Of a DNA stretch of 64,000 bases, positions 7,894-16,093 are shown in pieces. The notes under the pieces are model-generated. The model had not been told where the DNA came from. It saw only the letters and a program-made list of their open reading frames with translations, and did not search any database. This DNA comes from Candidatus Nitrospira nitrosa (GTDB lineage Bacteria > Nitrospirota > Nitrospiria > Nitrospirales > Nitrospiraceae), in assembly GCF_001458735.1 (NCBI RefSeq), contig NZ_CZQA01000009.1, forward strand, positions 186,001 through 250,000. Direction: 5' to 3'. Positions within the stretch are counted from its first letter, which is position 1; every line of letters starts with the position of its first letter. A program made the translations under genes and the position numbers.

Positions 7894-9846
7894 TTAACTA
7901 GCCTCGTGGCTGGTGACTCGCGACATTCCTTCATCACCGGACGATTGTGCCACCGGCCAGGTAATCAAGCCGGAGACCCCGTCGGCTGATCCAACAGGCT
8001 GCGTCTGCTGCGCATAGATCTGCGGCAACTGGTTGGTCCCGTATTTTGAAATGTACAGAAATACATGCTCGCGTGAGTTCACCCGCACGGCCCATGGGTG
8101 AAAATCGCGTTTATAGAATTCTTCGCACAGCTGCATCGCATCGAGGCACGATAAGGTACTCGGATCGTTCAAGGTGTAGTAGTAATCGAGCGGGAGATCG
8201 TACTCCTCTTGCTTGTGGATCGTAATCCCGAATTGCTCAGGATGCCGCACCATCGGCGTATGACGATAGGCCACGAAATAGAACAGTTCCAGCGAATGAA
8301 TGACCGGCTGATTCTCCAGCACGAACTGTCGGGTCTCCATCGCCTCCTCGAACGTTTCACCGGGGAAGCCGTAGAAGGCCATCACATGGTTCCAAATCCC
8401 CGACTTGGCCGCCATCTCCAGATTGCGCTGGATCACGCTCTTCTTGGCATGCTTATCCATGAGATTCAACACACGCTCATTGGCCGACTCCATTCCATAG
8501 TAAAGCGTGCAACAGCCGGCCTTGGCGGCGAGATCCCACATGGCCTGCTCTTGCAGTGACTCTTCAAATCGAATGAGCGTCGTCCATTTGATCCCTACAT
8601 CCTGATCAACCAACAGCTGGGACACTTTCTTAAACAAAGCCGGTGGGTAGGATTCGTCGCTGAATAAAAAGTGTCGGCACTGGTACTTATCTCGTAGCGT
8701 CTTGATCTGGTCGACCACCAGTTGAGCCGGCATTCCACGATACTGATCGAAGTAACCCTGCCCATGGTCACAGAACGTGCACCGTCCCCAGTAACAGCCA
8801 CGCGTCGCCAAGTAGGGAATAATCAGTTCAGGAACGAAGTAGCGATCCAGCGGCATGCCATCAAAATCTGGTAGTGGCAGCGATTGCGTCTTTTCAGTAT
8901 AGACCTCTGAATTCCGGTGAAGGCCCGATGTATCTCGATAGATCAAGTTGGGTACGGACGTGATAGGTCGCTGTCCATTCAATGCCTCAAGTAGCCACAG
9001 CAGCGCATGCTCCCCTTCATAGAGAATCGCGGAGTCAAACACGTCTGTAAAGAATCGCTCATGATGCACCAGGTCTTCTTGAAGACGTGTGATGATGTTG
9101 CCGCCCACCAATACATGGATGCCCGGGAATGATTCCTTGATCAATTTCGCAAAGGTGAGTCCAGCCAGTAACTGCATCTGCGTGCCGATGGAGATGCCGA
9201 TGACATCAGGCTGTTCTTTGGCCACTTCAGGGAGGACCAATTGGTTGCAGAGATCTCGATAGACGTTCACCTGCTCATCCTCCAAACAGGCAAACACTTC
9301 TTTCGAGACACCGGGGCGATAGCCGAGGTTGCTTTCCATCGGATAGAACACGAGCGAGGCAGGATAGTAGGCGGCAGAGATATAGGCCATCGTTTCTCGG
9401 AAAGTATTGAGCGCCCCTTCTAATATCTCAGCCTGGTAGAATCGCTCGCCACGAACAATCTGCTTGGCGTCTTCAGCTCGATCCGCGAGATCGAACACAT
9501 CACGCTCATAGGTCTGCTCCACCACGGCGAGTTGATTCATCTCTTGTTCAGTCAGTGCACCGGCCTTCTCTTTCGCTTGCAATCCTTTCAGCTGCATGCC
9601 TAACCGAGCTTTCACCCAGATCAAAAACTCCATGCTGAAGAAGTGGTCCCACATTCCGATATTAATATCGCGTTGGATAACCGTGTGGCCCGCTTCACGC
9701 AGCACAGCGGTCAGTGAAGGCAACGCAAGGTACGGCGCCGTCGGCACCCACTCAGGCGGAAACAGCAACATGACCTTGGACTTCTTCCGATCCTCTTTTT
9801 TGATCGGAACCAAGCCGTCGATTTGTACAAGTCCGTTACTGCTCAT
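7894..9846 (-). CDS. B12-binding-type radical SAM protein (second of a tandem pair)
   Basis: 650 residues. The N-terminal part (about 24-300) has the cobalamin-binding Rossmann-like layout (VMLLFPPEW...LPSLTAVLREAGH...PDVIGISIGTQ...VLVGGN), but the classical DxHxxG ligand motif is replaced by D60-INIG, so a His ligand to cobalamin is not evident. The radical SAM core (about 340-560) binds its 4Fe-4S cluster through C351, C356 and C359, a CX4CX2C spacing typical of this subfamily. Next come FLFSDESYPP and the SAM-binding GFPGETFEEAM. It lies 35 nt downstream of a paralogue with the same architecture; no substrate gene or peptide is visible nearby. Confidence 0.9.
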   Translation of the reverse strand: MSSNGLVQIDGLVPIKKEDRKKSKVMLLFPPEWVPTAPYLALPSLTAVLREAGHTVIQRDINIGMWDHFFSMEFLIWVKARLGMQLKGLQAKEKAGALTEQEMNQLAVVEQTYERDVFDLADRAEDAKQIVRGERFYQAEILEGALNTFRETMAYISAAYYPASLVFYPMESNLGYRPGVSKEVFACLEDEQVNVYRDLCNQLVLPEVAKEQPDVIGISIGTQMQLLAGLTFAKLIKESFPGIHVLVGGNIITRLQEDLVHHERFFTDVFDSAILYEGEHALLWLLEALNGQRPITSVPNLIYRDTSGLHRNSEVYTEKTQSLPLPDFDGMPLDRYFVPELIIPYLATRGCYWGRCTFCDHGQGYFDQYRGMPAQLVVDQIKTLRDKYQCRHFLFSDESYPPALFKKVSQLLVDQDVGIKWTTLIRFEESLQEQAMWDLAAKAGCCTLYYGMESANERVLNLMDKHAKKSVIQRNLEMAAKSGIWNHVMAFYGFPGETFEEAMETRQFVLENQPVIHSLELFYFVAYRHTPMVRHPEQFGITIHKQEEYDLPLDYYYTLNDPSTLSCLDAMQLCEEFYKRDFHPWAVRVNSREHVFLYISKYGTNQLPQIYAQQTQPVGSADGVSGLITWPVAQSSGDEGMSRVTSHEAS

Positions 9847-9881
9847 GGTGTTTTCCGAATTCTCACCACTCAGAACTGAGC

Positions 9882-11780
9882 TTACATTTTCCCTGCGAGA
9901 GTTATTGTGACACCAACAGTTTTCACTGATGTATACTGGAGTTTTGATAGCTTATCTAAACCAAATCTTGAGATATAGAGAAAGATGTATTCGCGCGTAT
10001 AGAGCCGTAGATCCCATCCGGGATTGTGGTTCCGTTCGAATTGTTCGAACACGCGCTCCGCTTCTTCAATACTCATCCCGTTCTTTACGGTGTAGTAGTA
10101 ATCCAGCGCCAAGTCCCACTCCGGATTCTTGTAGGCCGTTACGCCCCATTTCTCCGGATGCTTCGCGACTGGGTTGTGCCGTCCGAGATCGAACGTCCCG
10201 AACCCGAGCGAATGCACATGATCCTTATTCTGTTCAAGAAACTGCACCGACTGCCAGGCTTCTTCCTTCGTCTCTCCAGGAAATCCGAAAAAGCCCATGC
10301 AGTGATTCCAGATCCCCGCCTCCGCTGTCAGCTTGAGGTGCTTGGTCATCACCTCAGCGGTCGTGGCCTTATCCATTAGCTGTAAGACGCGCTCGACGCC
10401 GGACTCATAACCAAAGTGGAGGTACTTGCAGCCCGATTCCTTTGCATCCTGCCAGACCGCTTCATCCAACAGGCTTTTCTCGAACCGCATATGAGTCGTC
10501 CAGACGATGCCCATCTGGCTATCAATCAATCCACGCGTGAGCTTGCGGAACAGCGCCGGTGGATAGGACTCGTCGGTGAAATGGAAATGCGTCGTGCCGT
10601 ATTTGTCGCGGAGATACTTGATGTCCACGAGGGCATCCTGGATTTTCTTGGACCGATAACCGGCCGTGTACCCTTCGCCATGGTCACAGAACTCGCAGCG
10701 ACCCCAATAGCAGCCTCGCGTCGCCAAATAGGGCAAAATCCTCGTCGGCACGAAATACTTTTCAAGCGGGAGACCATCGAAGTCCGGAGGCGGCAACGTT
10801 GCCAGATCTTCCGCATAGCTCGTGGCCGAGGTGTGGATACCGGTCTCGTCCTTGTAGATGGTATTCGGGACCTCGGCGAGACTCCGCTTGGCCCCTACCG
10901 CCGAGACCAGCTGCACGAAGGCGGTCTCCCCTTCATAGACCACGGCACTATCGAAGTACTGGAACAGCGGCGACTGGGGTAGCACATCGCGCAGCCGGGT
11001 CACTGTATTGCCACCGATCGTGATGTGGATGTGAGGGAAGTGCTGCTTGATGAGGGCACAGAACGTCATGGTCGAGAACATCTGCTGCTGCAAGACGATC
11101 GAGATACCGATCACATCCGGCTGCTCTCGCTCGATCGCCGGCTTCACCAGATGATCAAACACATCGCGGTAGATATTCACCTGCGTATCGTTCACCGCGT
11201 CGATGACTTCCGACGAAACAAAGACCTTATAGGACAGGTTCGTTTCCATCGGCGGCATGCAAATCCGCGCCGGGAAATAGACGAGCGAGGCGACAGACAT
11301 TACTTCACGAAATACTTGAAGTGACCACTCTAACTTATCAACATCATAGAACTCTTCACTTCTTATAATTTGCTTCGCCTCTTCAGCTTCCTTGATCAGT
11401 TTTTCCATCCGTGGACGGCTGATATCGCAGAGCGCGAGCTGCACGCCTATCTCGGCTTCGCTCAACTCCCGCTTCTTTGAAAGCTTCCTCAAGCGGTCGA
11501 GTTGCTGCGGTACGCGGCGAAGAACTTTCTTGAGAAAGTCCTCACTGAAGTACCAGTCCCACATCTCGCAGTTGATGTCTTTCTGAATCACCGTATGGCC
11601 GGCCTGGCGGAGCACGGCGGTAAGGGATGGTAAGGACAGGTATGGCTCTGAGGGAAACCAGTCAGGCGGGAAGATCAGCATCACTTTCATCTTCCGGCCG
11701 CTGGTCGATTCAAACTGTTGGCGATTGAGGAGAATCAGCTCTTTGGAAGCGCGGTTGCCCTTGGAATACTCGACTTTCAC
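9882..11780 (-). CDS. B12-binding-type radical SAM protein (first of a tandem pair)
   Basis: 632 residues, collinear with the neighbouring 650-residue protein along its whole length: FPPDWFPSEPYLSLPSLTAV, PDVIGISI, ITIGGN, YLATRGCYWGRCEFC (cluster Cys 357, 362, 365), HFTDESYPPALF and GFFGFPGETKEEAW. The DxHxxG motif is again absent (D68-INCE). The start is a GTG at 11780; an ATG 30 codons in (MKVMLIFPPDW) is an alternative. The pair probably forms one operon from a promoter near 11800. The reaction is unknown. Confidence 0.9.
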   Translation of the reverse strand: MKVEYSKGNRASKELILLNRQQFESTSGRKMKVMLIFPPDWFPSEPYLSLPSLTAVLRQAGHTVIQKDINCEMWDWYFSEDFLKKVLRRVPQQLDRLRKLSKKRELSEAEIGVQLALCDISRPRMEKLIKEAEEAKQIIRSEEFYDVDKLEWSLQVFREVMSVASLVYFPARICMPPMETNLSYKVFVSSEVIDAVNDTQVNIYRDVFDHLVKPAIEREQPDVIGISIVLQQQMFSTMTFCALIKQHFPHIHITIGGNTVTRLRDVLPQSPLFQYFDSAVVYEGETAFVQLVSAVGAKRSLAEVPNTIYKDETGIHTSATSYAEDLATLPPPDFDGLPLEKYFVPTRILPYLATRGCYWGRCEFCDHGEGYTAGYRSKKIQDALVDIKYLRDKYGTTHFHFTDESYPPALFRKLTRGLIDSQMGIVWTTHMRFEKSLLDEAVWQDAKESGCKYLHFGYESGVERVLQLMDKATTAEVMTKHLKLTAEAGIWNHCMGFFGFPGETKEEAWQSVQFLEQNKDHVHSLGFGTFDLGRHNPVAKHPEKWGVTAYKNPEWDLALDYYYTVKNGMSIEEAERVFEQFERNHNPGWDLRLYTREYIFLYISRFGLDKLSKLQYTSVKTVGVTITLAGKM

Positions 11781-11912
11781 GTGGGATCTCGTCCTTCTTC
11801 TGTCCGGCCACGAAGCGACAGAAATAGTCAGAAAGCCAATGGGTTATAGCAGAAACGTATTCTACGGGGGAGCAAGATTGAGATGCAAGGGCGGAGAGTG
11901 AACGGAAGAATA

Positions 11913-12092
11913 TCAGGAATTGCTCATGATCTTGAGAATACGCTTTGCAAGATGCTCATTAATCTCCGAGTGGCGGGGAACAGGCTGGGAAACTTTGGTG
12001 GTGGGATTGTGATACCAATCGTGATTCCCACCATGGCGAACAAGCACGCAACCACTTGCTTCGAGCTGTCGAATGAGATCTTTACGTTTCAC
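11913..12092 (-). CDS. hicA: HicA toxin (mRNA interferase), short ORF
   Basis: 59 residues, below the size of most gene-finder cut-offs. It reads KRKDLIRQLEASGC, then the HicA signature with the catalytic His in RHGGNHDWYHNP, then VPRHSEINEHLAKRILK, and ends at TGA 11913-11915. HicA toxins are dsRBD-fold ribonucleases that cut mRNA. The GTG start at 12092 overlaps the hicB stop as GTGA, a translational-coupling arrangement. The catalytic region is complete, so it may be active. Confidence 0.85.
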   Translation of the reverse strand: MKRKDLIRQLEASGCVLVRHGGNHDWYHNPTTKVSQPVPRHSEINEHLAKRILKIMSNS

Positions 12093-12280
12093 CGGAGAGT
12101 CAGCTCAGCGAGCTTCCGAACTCCAGGAATTTCGCCGCTCGTAAGGTCGCGGTACAGATCGCCAAGCTGGGCTTGCAGGTCTTCCAGTGACTCCCCTTGG
12201 GTCCAGTAATCGGGGTACTCTTGCAAATAGCCGAGCCAGTGGTTCTGGTCCTGCCAATAGATATATTTGATCGATTCCAT
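12089..12280 (-). CDS. hicB: HicB family antitoxin (short form)
   Basis: 63 residues: YIYWQDQNHWLGYLQEYPDYWTQGESLEDLQAQLGDLY is the HicB partial RNase-H-like fold that covers HicA. It lacks a long C-terminal DNA-binding (HTH/RHH) extension, so autoregulation would need another factor. It precedes and overlaps hicA by 4 nt, the antitoxin-first order. A TATAAT box lies only 7 nt upstream of the ATG. Confidence 0.85.
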   Translation of the reverse strand: MESIKYIYWQDQNHWLGYLQEYPDYWTQGESLEDLQAQLGDLYRDLTSGEIPGVRKLAELTLR

Positions 12281-12287
12281 AGGCGGT

Positions 12288-12316
12288 ATTATAGCTGGAC
12301 CCGGAAGGCTTGAAAA
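12288..12316 (-). promoter_or_regulatory. Sigma-70 promoter of hicBA, apparently leaderless
   Basis: A perfect TATAAT (12293-12288 on the minus strand) with a weak -35 (TTTTCA) 17 nt upstream. Only 7 nt separate the -10 box from the hicB ATG, so transcription should start at or next to the start codon. No Shine-Dalgarno site is present, which fits a leaderless mRNA. Confidence 0.5.
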
Positions 12317-12345
12317 GCGGACAGAGAAATCCTCGAGGGGGATTC

Positions 12346-12374
12346 TAGACCTAAAAATGAGAAACCCTTACAAT
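12346..12374 (+). promoter_or_regulatory. Putative promoter of the HigA-like gene
   Basis: TAGACC, a 17-nt spacer and TACAAT lie 45 nt upstream of the HigA-like start. Each hexamer is close to the sigma-70 consensus (4/6 and 5/6). Confidence 0.35.
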
Positions 12375-12418
12375 ACGGTTGTCATTCGGCTAGTTGACTC
12401 CGTCATCCGAGCTACCCA

Positions 12419-12655
12419 ATGCGCATGAAAAACCCACCCCACCCTGGTCTGTCCGTCCGACATGATTGTTTGGAACCACTCGACTTCTCCATTACCGAAG
12501 GGGCCAAGGTACTCGGTGTTACGCGGCAGGCCTTGAATAATCTGGTCAGTAGCAAGGCAGCCATTTCAGCTGAAATGGCGATTCGGCTGGAAAAGGCCTT
12601 TGGCGGTGGGGCCAAAACCTTGCTCCGGATGCAAGCCGCCTACGTTCTGGCGTAG
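12419..12655 (+). CDS. HigA-like antitoxin / XRE regulator, orphan and short
   Basis: 78 residues with the HigA family layout: PPHPGLSVRHDCLEPLDFSI, then the helix-turn-helix EGAKVLGVTRQALNNLV and the AAISAEMAIRLEKAFGG segment. It ends at MQAAYVLA, where typical HigA proteins continue for some 15-20 residues, so the C-terminus looks trimmed. No HigB toxin (RelE fold) is found on either side; it is an orphan. It is divergent from hicBA. Confidence 0.75.
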   Translation: MRMKNPPHPGLSVRHDCLEPLDFSITEGAKVLGVTRQALNNLVSSKAAISAEMAIRLEKAFGGGAKTLLRMQAAYVLA

Positions 12656-13213
12656 GCAGAAGAACGGGCTGGGGAGATCAAGGTCAGGCGTGTCACTGAC
12701 GTGTCAGCACCAGCATAATACCTGTAGATCTGATGGATTTTGAAATTGCAGGTGACTACTGGAAAGGTTGGCAAAAAGAACTCCCCGCATGTGAACTGCA
12801 TGACCATACAAGAAACAAGATCTGACCCCATACATTACACACGAGCGTGACCAGCCGAGCGTGGGCATCGCCACAGATCCCTTGCAGGCGGCTGCGGGCA
12901 CGGAATCCGGGGAAGGAGAACAAGGCGGCGAGTATCCGAGTCTGTTTCATGCGTCCTCCAGAACAACGGCCGCCAGGAGTCTGCCACAGATCTCGGACAG
13001 GATTCGAGGTCGCACCAACTAGGCCAACTCTCAAGCTGGATACGAGGTTGGAGCGGCACACCCGCGCTCATTTGCCCACTTCAATCTGCGGAGAGCCAAA
13101 ATATATTTTGATTCATAACGGCCGACATCTTGCCGCAGCGAAAAGAGAGGTTAGAAGACAGCGAAGGAGGCTTGACGTCCTGAGAGGACAAGGAAATCGT
13201 TCAATCTGAATTC
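12656..13213. other. 558-bp stretch with a degraded coding remnant
   Basis: No intact gene. On the minus strand, about 12950-12840 reads MKQTRILAALFSFPGF and on to GDAHARLVTLV, a fragment I associate loosely with short ORFs beside mobile elements, cut off by a GGGGTCAGATCTTGT motif. The identity is unproven. Confidence 0.35.
12815..12828. repeat. Left arm of a 14-bp inverted repeat pair
   Basis: ACAAGATCTGACCC, the exact reverse complement of GGGTCAGATCTTGT at 14044-14057. The two arms bracket a 1.2-kb segment with the GIY-YIG gene. Motifs of this type are often seen next to REP-associated tyrosine transposases (my recollection); no transposase is present. Confidence 0.5.
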
Positions 13214-13822
13214 CTAGGAAGTTTGCGGTTCCGATGTCTTAGGTAGAAGCAAGTTGAGTTTTTGCTCCCTATTGATCGGACGTAGCGAAAATGTACTAAG
13301 TATTTCAGTTGTGGCTTCAACGGCAATTGTGGGCTTCATGCCAACACCGCATAAAAACAACAGTATCTCTGGACTTAATCGAAACCATTCCCCATGAAGA
13401 CGATCTCCGGCATATTTCTCATGAAAACGTTTTTCATCCTCGCGTGTTCCCGCTAGAGCTCCAAGGAACCGCACGCTGCCACCATTCAGCTTGTGAATGG
13501 CTTTGAGACGAGTTGCAAGCTGCTTTGTGTAGCCAATCTTCACCGGTCCGCCTGTCCCAGACTGGATAAAATATAAACATTCTCCGAATTCTATCGGTGG
13601 CATCGTTTGAAAGATGAGCGTTGGTTTTTCACTGGGAATTGGCATACCAAGGCTATTTAGCGTCTTCATTTTGGTGTAGATCTCTGTGGCAAGCTCTTTG
13701 GATCCCAATGGGCCAAATCTCCTGTATTTCCCGCCGATCATACATCGGACGTACCACATTGTTACCCCGTTGCTCCAGGTACGCGAATAGAGACCTCGGT
13801 CTTTTTTTGATTTTCCGCTCAT
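13214..13822 (-). CDS. GIY-YIG (T5orf172/MUG113-like) nuclease-domain protein
   Basis: 202 residues. The C-terminal half has the T5orf172/MUG113-type GIY-YIG fold: CLYFIQSGTGGPVKIGYT (the GIY-YIG equivalent), an LATRLKAI helix, then EKRFHEKYAGDRLHGEWF with the expected His and Glu positions. The N-terminal 50 residues (KDRGLYSRTWSNGVTMWYVR) resemble the Arm-type DNA-binding domain of phage integrases. It stands alone inside a 14-bp inverted repeat pair, between gene-poor stretches, and looks like accessory DNA. Target unknown. Confidence 0.7.
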   Translation of the reverse strand: MSGKSKKDRGLYSRTWSNGVTMWYVRCMIGGKYRRFGPLGSKELATEIYTKMKTLNSLGMPIPSEKPTLIFQTMPPIEFGECLYFIQSGTGGPVKIGYTKQLATRLKAIHKLNGGSVRFLGALAGTREDEKRFHEKYAGDRLHGEWFRLSPEILLFLCGVGMKPTIAVEATTEILSTFSLRPINREQKLNLLLPKTSEPQTS

Positions 13823-14320
13823 CAGTTGCTCATAAGGGGCATAGTGAGGCCGAACGGGATTCTATCATACGAGATAGTAACTAATGGCTCGAAGTTCATT
13901 ATGGAAGCAATTTTGATAAAAAGTTGGTTGATAGTATCTACATCTTTATTTTCGATCCAATCATGCATTGCAAATCGCTGCTTTACAATGCCAAATTCTA
14001 AAATCAGCCTTCTAAGCTGAGGGTCACATGCAGAATAAAATTAGGGTCAGATCTTGTATCGTGCATGACACAGAACCAGGCATAGCTGTCCTGACTCGCC
14101 CAACCCACTATACATTTCTTGCCCCGCCCACTCACCCTGTCGTTCGAATCAAGACATCGCCTCATTCCCTACGCCGACTTTGTGATGGCTCGGCTCGCCA
14201 TCACGCTATTCGGAACCAAAAGTTCGTTGTTCTATTGCACGTTAAACACGAAGGAATATAACTGGGACATTCTGAATGTCCAGGCAAATAAAGACTTCGC
14301 TTATCGACGACCCCAGCCGT
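13823..14320. other. 498-bp intergenic stretch, no gene
   Basis: AT-richer than its surroundings, without a credible ORF. It carries the right arm of the inverted repeat pair. A frame near 14119 begins LPRPLTLSFE, reminiscent of REP-associated transposase N-termini, but the similarity does not continue. Confidence 0.5.
14044..14057. repeat. Right arm of a 14-bp inverted repeat pair
   Basis: GGGTCAGATCTTGT, pairing exactly with 12815-12828. Confidence 0.5.
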
Positions 14321-14797
14321 CTAGAGCTTCGTGGCCAGATCGGCTTGAATCGTCTCCGGCTTATCACTCGGCGCATAGCGTTTCAGGACCGTGCCGTCGG
14401 GACCGACGAGGAATTTGGTGAAGTTCCATTTGATCGCCTCGGTTCCGAGAATCCCTGGCTTCTCTGATTTCAGATATTGGTAGAGCGGGTGTGCGTTCGC
14501 ACCGTTGACGTCGATCTTGGCGAACATCGGAAAGGTGACACTGAAGTTCTTGGAGCAGAATTGCTCTATCTCTGCCTCGCCGCTCGGCTCCTGCTGTCCA
14601 AACTGGTTACAGGGGAACCCGAGCACCACGAAACCCCGCTCTTTGAATGTTTCGTAGAGCGCCTGGAGTCCCTCATACTGCGGCGTGAAGCCGCACTGGC
14701 TCGCGACATTCACGATGAGCAAGGTCTTGCCGCGGTAGACCTCCATCTTTTGCGGCGTGCCGTCAATCGTGACGAGGTCGATATCGTAGAGACTCAT
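14321..14797 (-). CDS. Glutathione/thioredoxin peroxidase (GPx family)
   Basis: 158 residues from MSLYDIDLVTIDG. The peroxidatic Cys is in VNVASQCGFTPQY, with the tetrad partners in GFPCNQFGQQEP (Gln and the resolving-type Cys) and WNFTKFLV (Trp, Asn). Such non-seleno GPx proteins reduce peroxides, usually with thioredoxin. The start could also be 9 nt upstream at 14806 (MGSMSLYD). It lies 27 nt downstream of the methyltransferase stop on the same strand, so co-transcription is likely. Confidence 0.92.
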   Translation of the reverse strand: MSLYDIDLVTIDGTPQKMEVYRGKTLLIVNVASQCGFTPQYEGLQALYETFKERGFVVLGFPCNQFGQQEPSGEAEIEQFCSKNFSVTFPMFAKIDVNGANAHPLYQYLKSEKPGILGTEAIKWNFTKFLVGPDGTVLKRYAPSDKPETIQADLATKL

Positions 14798-14824
14798 AGA
14801 TCCCATCTCACGGCGTCTCCATGT

Positions 14825-15823
14825 TCATGACCGTACAAGCCTGTCATCCGTCTGCGCGGACAACCGCTCACGCGTCGAGACCGTGGCATGCACGGCCCGA
14901 AACATGCCAAAGCGACACAGCCCGGCCCCAAATGCCAGACGCATCAAGAGAATCGTAGGCACTTCTCGTAAGGACTTGATCAACCCGGTCATGCCGAACC
15001 GAACAATCCCTGCTGGACGGATGACGCCCTGCCAGATTGAATCGAGCCATGAAGGTAAGGTTTCAGCCGTCCAATCCGCGGTGGTGACTGTACCCGCCAC
15101 CAGTCCCGTTGCCTCCAGTAATTCTGAAAACTCTTCAATGCTCGAAAAGGCCGGATGAGACCACTGATCCAGCAGTTGCCGCATCACCGGCTTTTCCCAC
15201 CAATTGAGCGGAACCTGGCGATCGTCCCGCTGATTCCAATCGGCCACAACCAGAATGCCACCCGGTTTCAGCACGCGCATGAGCTCTCGAGCAAATTGTG
15301 CTTTATCCGGCATGTGCGGTCCTGCCTCGACCGACCAGACCACATCAAAACTGGCATCGGGGAACGACAGTGCCAGCGCATCATCGACCTGAAAGTGCGC
15401 AGTCACGTCCGGGGAGGTCAGTTCCTGAGCCCGTCTGACTTGCTGAGGGCTGATGGTGACTCCGGTCACCGCAAAGCCATACTCCCGCGCCAGCATGCGA
15501 CTGCTGCCGCCGATGCCGCAACCCACATCTAACACCGTTGTACCGGACGGAAGCTTGTCTAACCCACCCCACCGCACCATTTCATGCACAAAGTCTGACT
15601 TGGCTTGGAGAAAATCTTTTTTCCGGGGTGGAGAGCCGTAGTGTCCCAAATGGATATGTTCGCCCCAGTAGAACTCGAGAATGCCGTCATTCGTCCAGTC
15701 GTCATAGGAAGTGGCGACAGAATCGGCCGACTGATATTTGCGAGGCACTCGCACATACAGCACGACGCCGATCAGCAGGACGAGCAGAAGTAGGAGAATC
15801 GTCACGAGAAATATGTTCATCAT
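14825..15823 (-). CDS. Membrane-anchored SAM-dependent methyltransferase (MSBQ/tocopherol type)
   Basis: 332 residues. An N-terminal transmembrane helix (residues 3-25, Leu/Val-rich) is followed by a class I methyltransferase domain: motif I VLDVGCGIGGSSRMLA, then VTGVTISPQQVRRAQ, FDVVWSVEAGPHMPDKAQF and LKPGGILVVADW. The SYDDWT...WGEHIHLGHYG segment and overall layout match methyltransferases of the MPBQ/MSBQ and gamma-tocopherol type that act on membrane quinones or tocopherols. The substrate is inferred. The helix would hold it on the cytoplasmic membrane. Confidence 0.85.
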   Translation of the reverse strand: MMNIFLVTILLLLLVLLIGVVLYVRVPRKYQSADSVATSYDDWTNDGILEFYWGEHIHLGHYGSPPRKKDFLQAKSDFVHEMVRWGGLDKLPSGTTVLDVGCGIGGSSRMLAREYGFAVTGVTISPQQVRRAQELTSPDVTAHFQVDDALALSFPDASFDVVWSVEAGPHMPDKAQFARELMRVLKPGGILVVADWNQRDDRQVPLNWWEKPVMRQLLDQWSHPAFSSIEEFSELLEATGLVAGTVTTADWTAETLPSWLDSIWQGVIRPAGIVRFGMTGLIKSLREVPTILLMRLAFGAGLCRFGMFRAVHATVSTRERLSAQTDDRLVRS

Positions 15824-16093
15824 ATCGAAGATCTCATGACCGTGATGTCGTTATCATCTGATGACCGATATCAAGAAGCGTGGCGCAGGGTAGACTCGAA
15901 AAAGTTCCCAAGTCAAGTTACCGAAGACTCCGCCTGCCACAGAACCTCCCGCTCCTTCATTCCGCCCCAAGGGCTGTTGCCGAGCGACAGACCTGCGAGA
16001 GATAATGTGCCCCTGAACAAAGACTACACATGGGATCAATCAGGCTAAAAGAACAAGCCCCCACTCCCCTATCTATCTCTGCGGGAGAAAGGG

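Noticed and set aside
14119-14160. Possible REP-associated transposase N-terminus (LPRPLTLSFE)
   Set aside because: The next conserved residues (YHVTSRG) are missing.
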